Shown here piece by piece: positions 10,435 through 20,415 of a stretch of 64,000 nucleotides of DNA. Origin of the DNA: Flavobacterium sp. (GTDB taxonomy: Bacteria; Bacteroidota; Bacteroidia; Flavobacteriales; Flavobacteriaceae); NCBI GenBank assembly GCA_018401995.1, contig JAGYJR010000010.1, forward strand, positions 1 to 64,000, read 5' to 3'. Position numbers and translations under genes: made by a program. The notes beneath the pieces were generated by a model, which did no database searches, was not told where the DNA came from, and was given only the letters and a program-made list of their open reading frames with translations. The number at the start of each line of letters is the position of its first letter. The stretch's first letter is position 1.

Positions 10435-11268
10435 ATGGAAATAATAGAACAAGTAAAAGAAGTTTTAGGGTTTAGTTTAATAAAAACAGAAGATATTAAT
10501 ATTACATTAGGAGCAATAATCGCTTTAGTAATTGCTTTTTTATTAACATCATATGTTTTAAATGTTATAAGAAAGGTTGTTACAAGAAAATTGCCTGAAG
10601 ATGACAAAAATAAGTTTGTCAGTATTTTTCAGTTTATACAATATATTGTATATGTTTTTGTGATTATGTTTACTTTGAAAACTTCTGGAGTAGACGTAAG
10701 TGTTTTGTTAACGGCATCTGCAGCAATTTTCATTGGTTTAGGTTTTGCTCTGCAACAGTTGTTTCAGGATTTAATCTCTGGAGTATTAATTATTCTTGAC
10801 CAATCCCTTCATGTAGGCGATATTATTGAAATTGATGGAAAAGTGTGTCGAGTTGAAAAAATAAGTTTGCGTTCTACCAAAGCCGTTACCAGAAACGATC
10901 GTGTTATGGTGATTCCTAATCACAAGTTTTTAAGCGATATTTTATTCAATTGGACACAAAATAGTTCGGAAATTAGAGAAAACATTACGGTTGGGGTTGC
11001 TTATGGTTCCGATACCCAATTGGTAAAAACCATTTTAGAGAATTGTGCTAAACAGCACTCAGCAGTTTTGAAAAATCGTCCAATAGTTGCATTGTTTCAA
11101 GATTTCGGTGATTCTTCTTTAGATTTTGAATTGTTCTTCTTTATAAATGATGCTTTTACTGTTCCGAAAACTAAAAGTGAAATTCGTTTTGCAATTGACC
11201 AAGAATTTCGTGCCAACAAAGTTAGTATTCCTTTTCCACAACGCGATATTCACATCATTTCAAAGTAA
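10435..11268 (+). CDS. MscS family mechanosensitive ion channel
   Basis: IFIGLGFALQQLFQDLISGVLIILDQSLHVGDIIEIDGKVCRVEKISLRSTKAVTRNDRVMVIPN. Confidence 0.93.
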   Translation: MEIIEQVKEVLGFSLIKTEDINITLGAIIALVIAFLLTSYVLNVIRKVVTRKLPEDDKNKFVSIFQFIQYIVYVFVIMFTLKTSGVDVSVLLTASAAIFIGLGFALQQLFQDLISGVLIILDQSLHVGDIIEIDGKVCRVEKISLRSTKAVTRNDRVMVIPNHKFLSDILFNWTQNSSEIRENITVGVAYGSDTQLVKTILENCAKQHSAVLKNRPIVALFQDFGDSSLDFELFFFINDAFTVPKTKSEIRFAIDQEFRANKVSIPFPQRDIHIISK

Positions 11269-11327
11269 ATTGGTCTGATTCTTGATTTACAAAAAAAGAA
11301 ATTCTATATTTTTGTTAACTTTGCCAA

Positions 11328-11362
11328 TACCAATTACCTGAAACCTATTACCAAATACCAAT
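11328..11362. repeat. heptanucleotide degenerate tandem array (TACCAAT-like)5
   Basis: taccaat tacctga aacctat taccaaa taccaat, ending 5 nt before ATG 11368. Confidence 0.8.
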
Positions 11363-11367
11363 AAAAA

Positions 11368-12531
11368 ATGCCAAAAATTTTAATCATTGAAGACGAAGCA
11401 GCCATCAGAAGAGTACTAAATAAAATTCTTTCCGAAGAAAATGATACCTATCAAGTAGAAGAAGCGGAAGATGGTTTACAAGGTGTAGAGAAAATAAAAA
11501 ATGAAGATTATGATTTGGTGTTGTGCGACATCAAAATGCCAAAAATGGACGGTGTTGAGGTTTTGGAAGCGGTAAAAAAGATAAAACCTGAAATTCCAAT
11601 GGTGATGATTTCCGGTCATGGTGATTTGGAAACAGCCGTAAATACCATGCGATTAGGTGCTTTCGATTATATTTCAAAACCACCCGATTTGAATCGTTTA
11701 TTGAATACGGTTCGTAATGCATTGGACAGAAAACAATTGGTAGTTGAGAATAAAATCTTGAAAAAGAAAGTTTCCAAAAACTACGAAATGATTGGAAACA
11801 GCGAAGCCATCAATCACATCAAAACGATGATTGAGAAAGTAGCGCCAACAGATGCCAGAGTGTTAATCACAGGTCCAAATGGAACAGGAAAAGAATTAGT
11901 AGCACACCAATTACACGAAAAAAGCGAGCGTTGCAATGCGCCAATTATTGAGGTGAATTGTGCTGCAATTCCATCAGAACTTATTGAAAGTGAATTGTTT
12001 GGTCATGTTAAAGGAGCATTTACATCAGCAGTAAAAGATAGAGCAGGAAAATTTGAAGCCGCCCATAACGGAACTATTTTTTTGGATGAAATTGGTGATA
12101 TGAGTTTGTCAGCGCAAGCTAAAGTTTTACGCGCATTACAAGAAAATTTAATCCAACGTGTTGGTGCTGATAAAGATATTAAAGTGGATGTTCGTGTGAT
12201 TGCAGCAACAAACAAAGATTTGAAAAAGGAAATAGCAGAAGGTCGTTTTCGTGAAGATTTGTATCATCGATTAGCGGTTATTTTAATAAAAGTTCCTGCT
12301 TTGAATGAAAGGAGAGAAGATATTCCTGAATTGATAGCGCATTTTGCAACAAAAATTGCACTTGAACAAGGGAATGCTACAAAACAATTTTCGAAAGCAG
12401 CAATAAAATTACTCCAAGAGTACGATTGGACCGGAAATATTCGCGAACTTCGCAACGTGATAGAACGATTGATTATTTTGGGTGGAAATGAAATTTCGGA
12501 ACAAGATGTGCAACTATTCGCAAGCAAATAA
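11368..12531 (+). CDS. sigma-54-dependent response regulator (NtrC/AtoC-like)
   Basis: Receiver domain (KILIIEDEAAIR, DIKMPKMDG) plus AAA+ ELFGHVKGAFTSA; C-terminal Fis HTH appears short or absent. Confidence 0.92.
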   Translation: MPKILIIEDEAAIRRVLNKILSEENDTYQVEEAEDGLQGVEKIKNEDYDLVLCDIKMPKMDGVEVLEAVKKIKPEIPMVMISGHGDLETAVNTMRLGAFDYISKPPDLNRLLNTVRNALDRKQLVVENKILKKKVSKNYEMIGNSEAINHIKTMIEKVAPTDARVLITGPNGTGKELVAHQLHEKSERCNAPIIEVNCAAIPSELIESELFGHVKGAFTSAVKDRAGKFEAAHNGTIFLDEIGDMSLSAQAKVLRALQENLIQRVGADKDIKVDVRVIAATNKDLKKEIAEGRFREDLYHRLAVILIKVPALNERREDIPELIAHFATKIALEQGNATKQFSKAAIKLLQEYDWTGNIRELRNVIERLIILGGNEISEQDVQLFASK

Positions 12532-12598
12532 CTAAATCTAAATTTGAAAACAATTAATGTTTTAGATTTTTTAGATTTTTCAATTTTTAGATGATACA

Positions 12599-13231
12599 AT
12601 GCAGTTAAAAAAAATAAACGAAGGTTTACAACAACGCCTAATAGCTCAAGGTTTAACAGAAGCTAATGAATTGCAACGAGAAACTTTTTCAACGATTAAA
12701 AGTGGAGCTGATGCAGTAATTCAATCGCCAAAAGGAACTGGAAAAACCACAACTATTGTTATTAATGTTATTCAACGCTTAGTAAAACCAACGGAAGAAT
12801 CACCACGAGCTTTAATCATGGTTGAGGATAAACCTCAAGTTCTAGAAATGCTCGATTTGTTCAACCAATTAGGAAAAAACAATGATTTGCGTGTTTATGG
12901 TGTTCACGATAAAACCGATTTAGACGAAGATAAAAACCAAATTTCATTAGGAATTGATGTTTTGATTGGAACGCCAAATAAATTAAACATCATGTTTTCA
13001 ACCGCAGGATACAATGTGAACCGACTACAAATGGTAATTGTTGACGATGCAGATATTTTATTGAAATACCGATTGGATGCTGTAATTAAAAGAATTTCGG
13101 ATAGTATTGCTAAAGTACAACGCCTTTTCTTTTGTAGTGAAATAACAGAAAAAGTTGAATTTCTTGCCGAAAAAATCATGATTGAGCCCTTGTTTTTCGA
13201 AATGGATGAAACAGAAGACGAAACTAACTAA
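12599..13231 (+). CDS. DEAD/DEAH-box helicase domain protein (N-terminal helicase lobe only)
   Basis: QLKKINEGLQQRLIAQGLTEANELQRETFSTIKSGADAVIQSPKGTGKTTT; IVDDADILL. Confidence 0.85.
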   Translation: MQLKKINEGLQQRLIAQGLTEANELQRETFSTIKSGADAVIQSPKGTGKTTTIVINVIQRLVKPTEESPRALIMVEDKPQVLEMLDLFNQLGKNNDLRVYGVHDKTDLDEDKNQISLGIDVLIGTPNKLNIMFSTAGYNVNRLQMVIVDDADILLKYRLDAVIKRISDSIAKVQRLFFCSEITEKVEFLAEKIMIEPLFFEMDETEDETN

Positions 13232-13241
13232 AATAAAGAGA

Positions 13242-13460
13242 ATGGCATTAAAAAAGATTTTTTCCGGAAGCGAAATTATGGCAATGGGATTAAAACAAAA
13301 ACTCGAAGAGATTTCAATTTTTCCAATAGTGAAAAACAATCTTCAAGCAGCACGCGTTTCAGGTTTTGGAAATATGGGCTTAGCGGTAGAACTTTTTATA
13401 GAAGAACGCGATTTACTAAAAGCCGAAAAAGTAATTGAAGATTTTAAAATGAATTTATAA
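13242..13460 (+). CDS. DUF2007/DUF6952-like small protein
   Basis: Internal ATG; MALKKIFSGSEIMAMGLKQKLEEISIFPIVKNNLQAARVSGFGNMGLAVELFIEERDLLKAE. Confidence 0.75.
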   Translation: MALKKIFSGSEIMAMGLKQKLEEISIFPIVKNNLQAARVSGFGNMGLAVELFIEERDLLKAEKVIEDFKMNL

Positions 13461-13496
13461 AAAAATGTCCCGATTTTATCGGGACATTTTAGTTTT
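13461..13496. terminator. bidirectional intrinsic terminator
   Basis: aaaaATGTCCCGATtttATCGGGACATtttagttttttt. Confidence 0.9.
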
Positions 13497-13497
13497 T

Positions 13498-14097
13498 TTA
13501 TTCAAATAGTACGGAGCCTGAAATGGCAACTTCACTCCAAGTTTTACTCACGCCATCTGGACCTTTATGTAAGTCGAAACAAGCTTTATTGATAGATTCA
13601 ACAGCGCCAAGAGCGCCAAAATCTTCCAAATTTAAAGTATGATTCACGGTAAATTTATTATTTGAAAAAGTATGTGCAACTTCTAATTGTTTGGTTACGT
13701 CATTTAAAGTTAATGTCATAAAACATTTTCCATCTCTAAAATTGAATGTACCACCAATCATTTCTGTGTCTCTTAAAACACTAAAAAAGAATTGTTTAAT
13801 TTTTCCATCTCTATCAGGATTATCGGTAAAAATGCTGCTCACTGGAATAGAAAAACTCGCGCCTTCTAAAACGGTTTCAGGTGTTTCTCCACTTTGAGTA
13901 TTTTTTAATTCTAGTTGTGTAAATTTACCATTAACGCCCACTTTATCCGTTGTTTTATAGGCTGTCCAATTAACTTGAGTTGAATCTGCTATAATTTGTA
14001 AGCCAGTTGGTTTTTCAACCATAACAGCTGTTTTTTCTTCTTTTTTACAGCTAACCAAAAATAAGGTTGCCAAAGCTAATACTGCTATTTTTTTCAT
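13498..14097 (-). CDS. YceI family lipoprotein
   Basis: MKKIAVLALATLFLVSCKKEE; GLQIIADSTQVNWTAYKTTDKVGVNGKFTQLEL. Confidence 0.85.
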   Translation of the reverse strand: MKKIAVLALATLFLVSCKKEEKTAVMVEKPTGLQIIADSTQVNWTAYKTTDKVGVNGKFTQLELKNTQSGETPETVLEGASFSIPVSSIFTDNPDRDGKIKQFFFSVLRDTEMIGGTFNFRDGKCFMTLTLNDVTKQLEVAHTFSNNKFTVNHTLNLEDFGALGAVESINKACFDLHKGPDGVSKTWSEVAISGSVLFE

Positions 14098-14211
14098 TTC
14101 AATTGTTTTAATTTATCCCAAAGATACTAAGAATTGTAAGTTGAATCAACATACGAAAGTTAAAAGAATGTTTATTTTCAATTATTTTTGGTTTTAACTT
14201 TCTTATTATAA

Positions 14212-14241
14212 TTGCGCAATTGGTTTATTGAATTATCTTTG
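14212..14241 (+). promoter_or_regulatory. Bacteroidota-type promoter upstream of the ABC-F gene
   Basis: TTG (14212-14214) - 19 nt - TATCTTTG (14234-14241). Confidence 0.6.
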
Positions 14242-14270
14242 CCCATCAAAAAAAATCAGCAGTTTTTTAG

Positions 14271-14298
14271 TCTTCCAACTTCCAACTTCTGACTTCCA
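14271..14298. repeat. heptanucleotide array (ACTTCCA-like)4
   Basis: tcttcca acttcca acttctg acttcca, 11 nt before ATG 14310, downstream of the promoter. Confidence 0.8.
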
Positions 14299-14309
14299 AT
14301 AGTATAATT

Positions 14310-15944
14310 ATGATTACAGTTAACGACATTGCCGTAGAATTTGGCGGAACTACACTTTTTAGCGAAGTTACTTTTGCCATAAATGAAACCGATAAAATTG
14401 CCTTAATGGGTAAAAATGGAGCTGGAAAATCTACACTTTTAAAAATTGTTGCAGGACAAAACAAACCAACTCGCGGAAATATTTCGGCACCAAAAGAAGC
14501 AGTGATTGCCTATTTGCCTCAGCATTTGTTGTCAAATGACAATTGTACGGTTATGGAAGAAACTTCAAAAGCTTTTGCCGATGTTTTAGATATGAAAGCT
14601 GAAATTGAAGAAATCAATGAACAATTGACTATTCGTACGGATTATGAGAGTGATGCTTATATGAAGTTGATTGAAAGGGTTTCGGAACTTTCTGAGAAAT
14701 ATTATGCTATTGAAGAAGTAAATTATGAAGCCGAGGTTGAGAAAGTTTTAAAAGGTTTAGGTTTTGAAAGAGCTGATTTTACTCGTCAAACTTCTGAATT
14801 TTCTGGAGGTTGGAGAATGCGTATTGAATTGGCAAAAATTCTTCTAAAAAAGCCCGATTTGATTTTATTAGATGAGCCAACCAATCACTTGGATATGGAC
14901 AGTATTCAATGGTTGGAAGATTTTTTGGTAAACCAAGCCAAAGCAGTTATGGTAATTTCGCACGATAGAGCTTTCGTAGATAATATTACCAATAGAACTA
15001 TAGAAGTCACAATGGGAAGAATTTACGATTACAAAGCCAAATATTCGCACTATTTAGAACTTCGAAAAGATAGAAGAATACACCAACAAAAAGCATACGA
15101 AGAGCAACAAAAGTTCATTGCCGAAAATCAGGCATTTATTGATCGTTTTAGAGGAACTTTTTCAAAAACAGAATCGGTGCAATCGCGTGTTAAAATGTTA
15201 GAAAAAATTGTTCCAATTGAAGTGGACGAAGTGGACAATTCAGCTTTAAAATTGAAATTTCCACCTTCGGCTCGTTCTGGACAATATCCAGTTATAGTAA
15301 AAGATTTGTGCAAGAGTTATGGTGACAAAGTAATTTTCAAAGATGCCAATATCGTTATCGAACGCGGACAAAAAGTAGCATTCGTAGGAAAAAATGGTGA
15401 AGGAAAATCAACCATGATTAAAGCCATTATGAAAGAAATTCAAATTGATGGTGGAAGCGTTGAAATTGGTCATAATGCGCAAATTGGTTATTTTGCCCAA
15501 AACCAAGCGTCGTTATTAGATGAAAATGCTACTATTTTTGAAACTATTGATAGAATTGCTGTTGGAGATGTTCGTACCCAAATTAAAAACATTCTTGGCG
15601 CATTCATGTTCCAAGGCGACGATATTCAGAAGAAAGTAAAAGTGCTTTCTGGAGGAGAAAAAACGCGTTTGGCGATGATTAAATTGTTGTTAGAACCTGT
15701 GAACTTGTTGATTTTGGACGAACCTTCGAATCACTTGGATATGAAAACCAAAGACATCATCAAAGATGCCTTAAGAGATTTCGACGGCACTTTAATCTTA
15801 GTTTCTCACGACCGTGATTTCTTGGATGGTTTAGCAGAGAAAGTGTTCGAATTTGGTAATAAACGTGTAAAAGAACATTTCGAAGATTTAAAAGGCTTCT
15901 TAGAAATCAAAAAAATGGATTCCTTGAAAGAGATTGAGAAGTAA
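14310..15944 (+). CDS. ABC-F family ATP-binding protein
   Basis: Two ABC cassettes (GKNGAGKST, GKNGEGKST), LILLDEPTNHLDMDSI, no TM segments. Confidence 0.94.
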   Translation: MITVNDIAVEFGGTTLFSEVTFAINETDKIALMGKNGAGKSTLLKIVAGQNKPTRGNISAPKEAVIAYLPQHLLSNDNCTVMEETSKAFADVLDMKAEIEEINEQLTIRTDYESDAYMKLIERVSELSEKYYAIEEVNYEAEVEKVLKGLGFERADFTRQTSEFSGGWRMRIELAKILLKKPDLILLDEPTNHLDMDSIQWLEDFLVNQAKAVMVISHDRAFVDNITNRTIEVTMGRIYDYKAKYSHYLELRKDRRIHQQKAYEEQQKFIAENQAFIDRFRGTFSKTESVQSRVKMLEKIVPIEVDEVDNSALKLKFPPSARSGQYPVIVKDLCKSYGDKVIFKDANIVIERGQKVAFVGKNGEGKSTMIKAIMKEIQIDGGSVEIGHNAQIGYFAQNQASLLDENATIFETIDRIAVGDVRTQIKNILGAFMFQGDDIQKKVKVLSGGEKTRLAMIKLLLEPVNLLILDEPSNHLDMKTKDIIKDALRDFDGTLILVSHDRDFLDGLAEKVFEFGNKRVKEHFEDLKGFLEIKKMDSLKEIEK

Positions 15945-15954
15945 AAAAAATCAC

Positions 15955-15987
15955 AGTAATAAAGCTCCAAATTATGGAGCTTTATAT
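15955..15987 (+). terminator. intrinsic terminator
   Basis: AATAAAGCTCCaaattatGGAGCTTTATatttttt. Confidence 0.8.
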
Positions 15988-16038
15988 TTTTTAAAGTATT
16001 CCAATATTTGATATATTTGTTAATCAATAGAAAATAAA

Positions 16039-17679
16039 ATGAAATACAGTTACTTATTTTTAGTTTTTGCTTTTTTATCTTGTTCTAAAAATATTACAAC
16101 CAATAAAAATTGGACTCCTTATGATGAAACTTCTCAAATAGAAAGTTTTGCTACTAAAGAGAATGAAAGAATGCGTTTTAAACTCATTCAATCTAAAAAT
16201 TTAGATAAAAATCTAATTCTTAAATCAATCCAAAATCAGATTGGTAATTTTACTGAAAGTGATTACATTGAATTATTGCCTTATATTTTAGATAAAGACA
16301 TTTTAAGTATTCAAAGTAGTATTGATGATAAAAAATTGAATTACGAAAAGTTGACTAAATGGTATTTGTATAGAATTTTAAAATTTGAAAGCAATAAAGA
16401 AACTTTTTTAAATGCAATTCTTTCCATAAATGAGAACGCCGTTGAAGAAGCAAGACAATGCGATAGTAAAAGAAGTAAATACAAATCACATCCTATTTTT
16501 GGAATGCCAATTTTACTTAAAGACAACATAAATACGAAAGCAATGCCAACTACTGCTGGTGCAGTTGCATTAAAAAATAATTCAACAGAAAATGCATTTA
16601 TTGTAGAACAACTTATTGCCAAAGGAGGCATAATTTTAGGAAAAGTAAATCTAAGTGAATGGGCTTACTTTCTTTGTAACGGTTGTCCTAGCGGTTATAG
16701 CGCTTTGGGTGGACAAACTTTAAATCCTTATGGACGTACGATTTTCGATACAGGCGGATCAAGTTCTGGTAGTGGAGTAGCGGTAGCTGCAAATTATGCA
16801 GCAGTGGCTGTTGGATCAGAAACATCGGGGTCAATTATTTCACCTTCAAGTCAAAACTCTTTAGTTGGGTTAAAACCTACTATTGGGTTAATTAGTAGAA
16901 CCGGTATCATACCAATTTCTTCAACTTTAGATACTGCAGGTCCAATGGCTAAAAACACAATTGATGCAGCTATACTTTTGTCTGCCATTTCAGGATATGA
17001 TAAAAATGATGTGTCGACTGTCACTGGAGCTGTTACTAATTTTTGGACTAATCTTTCAACTTATGGTCTAAAAGGAAAACGTTTTGGTGTATTTAAGTCG
17101 CATTTGAATAATCCTATTTACAAAAAAACAATAGAAAATTTGAAGCAACAAGGAGTTGAAATTATCGAAATTCAACCTCAAAATATGGACTTTAGTTCCT
17201 TTGTTACTTTTTTAAATGCTGACATGAAAGTAGATTTGCCTAAATATTTAGAAACACATTCTTCTGTTTCAGCTAGTTTTAAAACGGTTAATGATATTGT
17301 CAACTTTAACAAACAAGATTCACTTTTAAGAATTCCATACGGACAAGCTTTATTTGAAGGAATTGTGGCAGAAACTATTTCCGAAAATGATTTCGAGCAA
17401 TTGAAAATTAAATTTAATAAAGAAGCTGTTTCTTTTTTCGAAACTCCAATGCAAGAGTTTAAATTAGATGCCATTTTATCGATAAATAATTATAATTCTG
17501 GTCATGCAGCAATGGCTAAACATCCTTGTTTAACTGTTCCTATGGGATATAGTGATTTAGGAGAGCCCATTGGTATTACATTTATAGCTAGACCATTTGA
17601 AGAGGAAAAGTTACTGCAAATAGGTTATGCATTTGAAAAAGAATTTCCAGTTAGAATGTCACCGAAAGGTTTTAATTAA
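16039..17679 (+). CDS. amidase-signature family protein (lipoprotein/secreted)
   Basis: GMPILLKDNINTKAMPTTAGAVAL...GGSSSGSGVAVAANYAAVAVGSETSGSIISPSS catalytic signature. Confidence 0.93.
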   Translation: MKYSYLFLVFAFLSCSKNITTNKNWTPYDETSQIESFATKENERMRFKLIQSKNLDKNLILKSIQNQIGNFTESDYIELLPYILDKDILSIQSSIDDKKLNYEKLTKWYLYRILKFESNKETFLNAILSINENAVEEARQCDSKRSKYKSHPIFGMPILLKDNINTKAMPTTAGAVALKNNSTENAFIVEQLIAKGGIILGKVNLSEWAYFLCNGCPSGYSALGGQTLNPYGRTIFDTGGSSSGSGVAVAANYAAVAVGSETSGSIISPSSQNSLVGLKPTIGLISRTGIIPISSTLDTAGPMAKNTIDAAILLSAISGYDKNDVSTVTGAVTNFWTNLSTYGLKGKRFGVFKSHLNNPIYKKTIENLKQQGVEIIEIQPQNMDFSSFVTFLNADMKVDLPKYLETHSSVSASFKTVNDIVNFNKQDSLLRIPYGQALFEGIVAETISENDFEQLKIKFNKEAVSFFETPMQEFKLDAILSINNYNSGHAAMAKHPCLTVPMGYSDLGEPIGITFIARPFEEEKLLQIGYAFEKEFPVRMSPKGFN

Positions 17680-17703
17680 AAAAGATTAAGAGTAGTTTAC
17701 GAC

Positions 17704-18423
17704 TTATTCTTTCTTTTTCCATTTCTCAAAACCCAAAGTAGATGCTTTCATTTCCTTTTGCCAATCAGTTCCATAGGTTTCATTAAGCCAATCGAAAACT
17801 TGCGCATTCTTGGATTCATATTTTTCAAAATCTACTGGAGCAATACAACCAAAATCATGAAATATAAAACCATATTTGTTGGCAAATTCTAAATCTTCTT
17901 TGGTTAAAGAAGCTGTAATTCCACCCAATAAATAGATTGTTTTGTGCTTAATTAATTTTCTAAATTTAGGGTTGCTATTTAAACTATATTTCTTTCTCAG
18001 TTCTTCTAATTCGGATTCTTTAATTTTTTTTGTAGTTAAACTTATAGTTTGAAATTTTTTTTGGGATGTATATAGTTTGTCTTTTACAACATATACATTT
18101 TTAACCTTTTTTTTATCAATTTTATTTAATAATTCTATATTAGTCAAATGTTTTTTATTTAAAATAATGATGGATAAAGTGTCTTTAAGAGTTACTTCAA
18201 TTACACCGTTTTTTCCTTTATCACCATATTTTCCTAACGCTTTTTCATTTTTCAAAACTATTACACTTTCTATAATATTTGGATCAATTTCATTAATTAG
18301 ACTTTCAAATACAATCTCATTATTGACAACAAACAACGGTTTCTCTTTAGTTACTATTTTAGTTTGACTGATGCAAAATGAAAAATTAGCCAAGAGTAAA
18401 AGTAATGTAAAAATTGTTTTCAT
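17704..18423 (-). CDS. secreted hypothetical protein with TonB plug-like KYGDKGKNGVIEVTLK motif
   Basis: Signal peptide; plug-like motif near residue 62. Confidence 0.6.
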   Translation of the reverse strand: MKTIFTLLLLLANFSFCISQTKIVTKEKPLFVVNNEIVFESLINEIDPNIIESVIVLKNEKALGKYGDKGKNGVIEVTLKDTLSIIILNKKHLTNIELLNKIDKKKVKNVYVVKDKLYTSQKKFQTISLTTKKIKESELEELRKKYSLNSNPKFRKLIKHKTIYLLGGITASLTKEDLEFANKYGFIFHDFGCIAPVDFEKYESKNAQVFDWLNETYGTDWQKEMKASTLGFEKWKKKE

Positions 18424-18441
18424 GTTTTTGTTTTTTATAAT

Positions 18442-18467
18442 CCCGCAAGGCTGTTACACCTTGCAGG
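18442..18467. repeat. short palindromic element (cccGCAAGGctgttaCACCTTGCagg)
   Basis: Imperfect inverted repeat in the 3' region of the flanking minus-strand genes. Confidence 0.5.
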
Positions 18468-18498
18468 ATGAATTATTATTATAAACTGCGACTGTAAA

Positions 18499-20376
18499 CT
18501 AATTAACCGCTTCAACTAATCGAATAAACTCTGAACGATAACCGTCTTCATCTTTTGATTTTCCTTGTAATGCCAAGGCTTTGATGTCTTTGGAAGATTT
18601 ATTGGTTACCAATTTAGAATCGCGCAATTTTAATCCAAACCAAGCAACAGCAGCGCTAAATTTGAAATCTTCAGAAGTTTTGTCTAACAAAAGTACATTG
18701 TTTTTGATTGTTTCAACCATTTCAATACTTTTTTCTCCATCCGGTTTTTTATAACGGAATTTGATAGTTGCTAATTCATCTGAATAGTCTTTTGGTGCTG
18801 TTTTAATTTCGGAATATTTCAAATCGGCAATATCTTGATTGAAACTACTTTCCACACCTGTTGGGATGATTTCATACAATGCTGTAACCGTGTGACCGCT
18901 TCCTAATTCGCCCGCATCAATAGCATCATTTTTAAAATCTTCTGGACGTAATTTTCGGTTTTCGTAGCCAATTAAACGGTAACTTTGTACGTGTTTTGGA
19001 TTGAATTCAATTTGAATTTTTACATCTTTTGCAATGGCAAACATGCTTCCTTTAAATTCTTTTCCAAGGAAACGATTCGCTTCTTGGATGTTGTCGATGT
19101 ATGCATAATTTCCGTTGCCTTTATTGGCTAAAATTTCCATTTTACTGTCTTTGTAATTGCCCATTCCAAAACCCAAACACGTTAAGAAAACACCTGATTT
19201 TCTTTTTTCTTCGATTAAGGTTTCCATGTCTTTATTAGAAGAAGCACCCACATTAAAATCGCCATCTGTTGCCAAAATTACTCGGTTATTACCACCTTTG
19301 ATGAAGTTTTCGGTTGCCATTTTGTATGCCAATTCAATTCCTGCTCCGCCAGCCGTACTTCCGCCAGCACTCAGTTTGTCTAATGCTTTTATGATAGTTT
19401 CTTTTTCATCGCCAGATGTTGGAGGTAAAACCATTCCAGCTGCTCCAGCATAAACTACGATGGCCACTTTGTCATTTTTACGCAATTGGTTGACCAAAAC
19501 TTTCATCGATTCTTTCAGTAAAGGCAATTTGTTTTGTGAATTCATAGAACCCGAAACATCAATCAAGAACACAAAATTGGAATTTGGTAATTCGTTGGTT
19601 GGAATTTCTTTTCCTTGTAAACCAATTTTCACTAATTTATGTTTTTCGTTCCAAGGACAATCGCCGTATTCAGTAGCAATGGCAAACGGATGATTTCCTG
19701 TTGGTTTTTCGTAATTGTATTTAAAAAAATTCACCATTTCTTCTACTCGAACGGCATCTTTTGGAACGGTTTGTCCTTGGTTAATGAAACGACGGACATT
19801 GGTATAAGAAGCATTGTCAACATCAATCGAAAACGTTGAAAGAGGCTCACTTTTTGGACTAGTAAACTGGTTTTCAACGATAGCACCATAATCTTCATCG
19901 TCAGTAAAAATTACATTTTTATCATTTGGAATAATGCTAGTAGGTTTCACTTCTTTTACATACATTACATCTGATGAATTTGGTAATACATATCCAATAT
20001 TTTCTTGCATTCGTATTTCACTTTTTCCTTTTTTAACACCATTATGTCCTTGAATGATAACTTCACTTGCAGTCAAAATGTCTTCTTTCATCACAATATT
20101 AATAGTGCTTATTTTTCCAACGGTTTATGTGGCTTGTGATTTGAATCTGTGTAAGTAAACAATAAAAACATCATTTTCTTCAATTTTGTATTTTCCATCA
20201 AAATCGGTTGAGGTTCTTTTGTTTGTTCCTTTGATCGTTACAGAAACACCAGGTAACGGACCAAGAGCATCTGAAACTACTCCAGAAATCTTTTGTTCGG
20301 TGAATTTTAAGGTAGTTAGATTAAGGAAAGTTATAAGCATAACAATCCCTAATGAAATAATTTTTACATTTTTCAT
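18499..20376 (-). pseudogene. YfbK-like vWA-domain protein with N-terminal carboxypeptidase-regulatory-like domain, split by frameshift(s) at about 20.10-20.17 kb
   Basis: ORF 20125-20376 (GVVSDALGPLPGVSVTIKGTNKRTSTDFDGKYKI) and ORF 18499-20094 (VFLIDVSGSMNSQNKLPLLKESMKVLV) are collinear parts of one typical protein; the break is probably a sequencing indel. Confidence 0.75.
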
Positions 20377-20415
20377 GATACTAAAATTTAAATGAAACGA
20401 TTGAATTAGAAGGCC

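Noticed and set aside
11368-12531. Possible partner histidine kinase for the NtrC-like regulator
   Set aside because: No kinase gene nearby; an orphan regulator is common and not evidence of a new system. The Hpt protein at 44581 is too far away to link.
12531-12598. Possible heptad array upstream of the helicase gene (ttttagattttttagatttttcaatttttagatg)
   Set aside because: Spacing is 7-9 nt and drifts; low-complexity AT sequence, so not counted as a clean 7-nt array.
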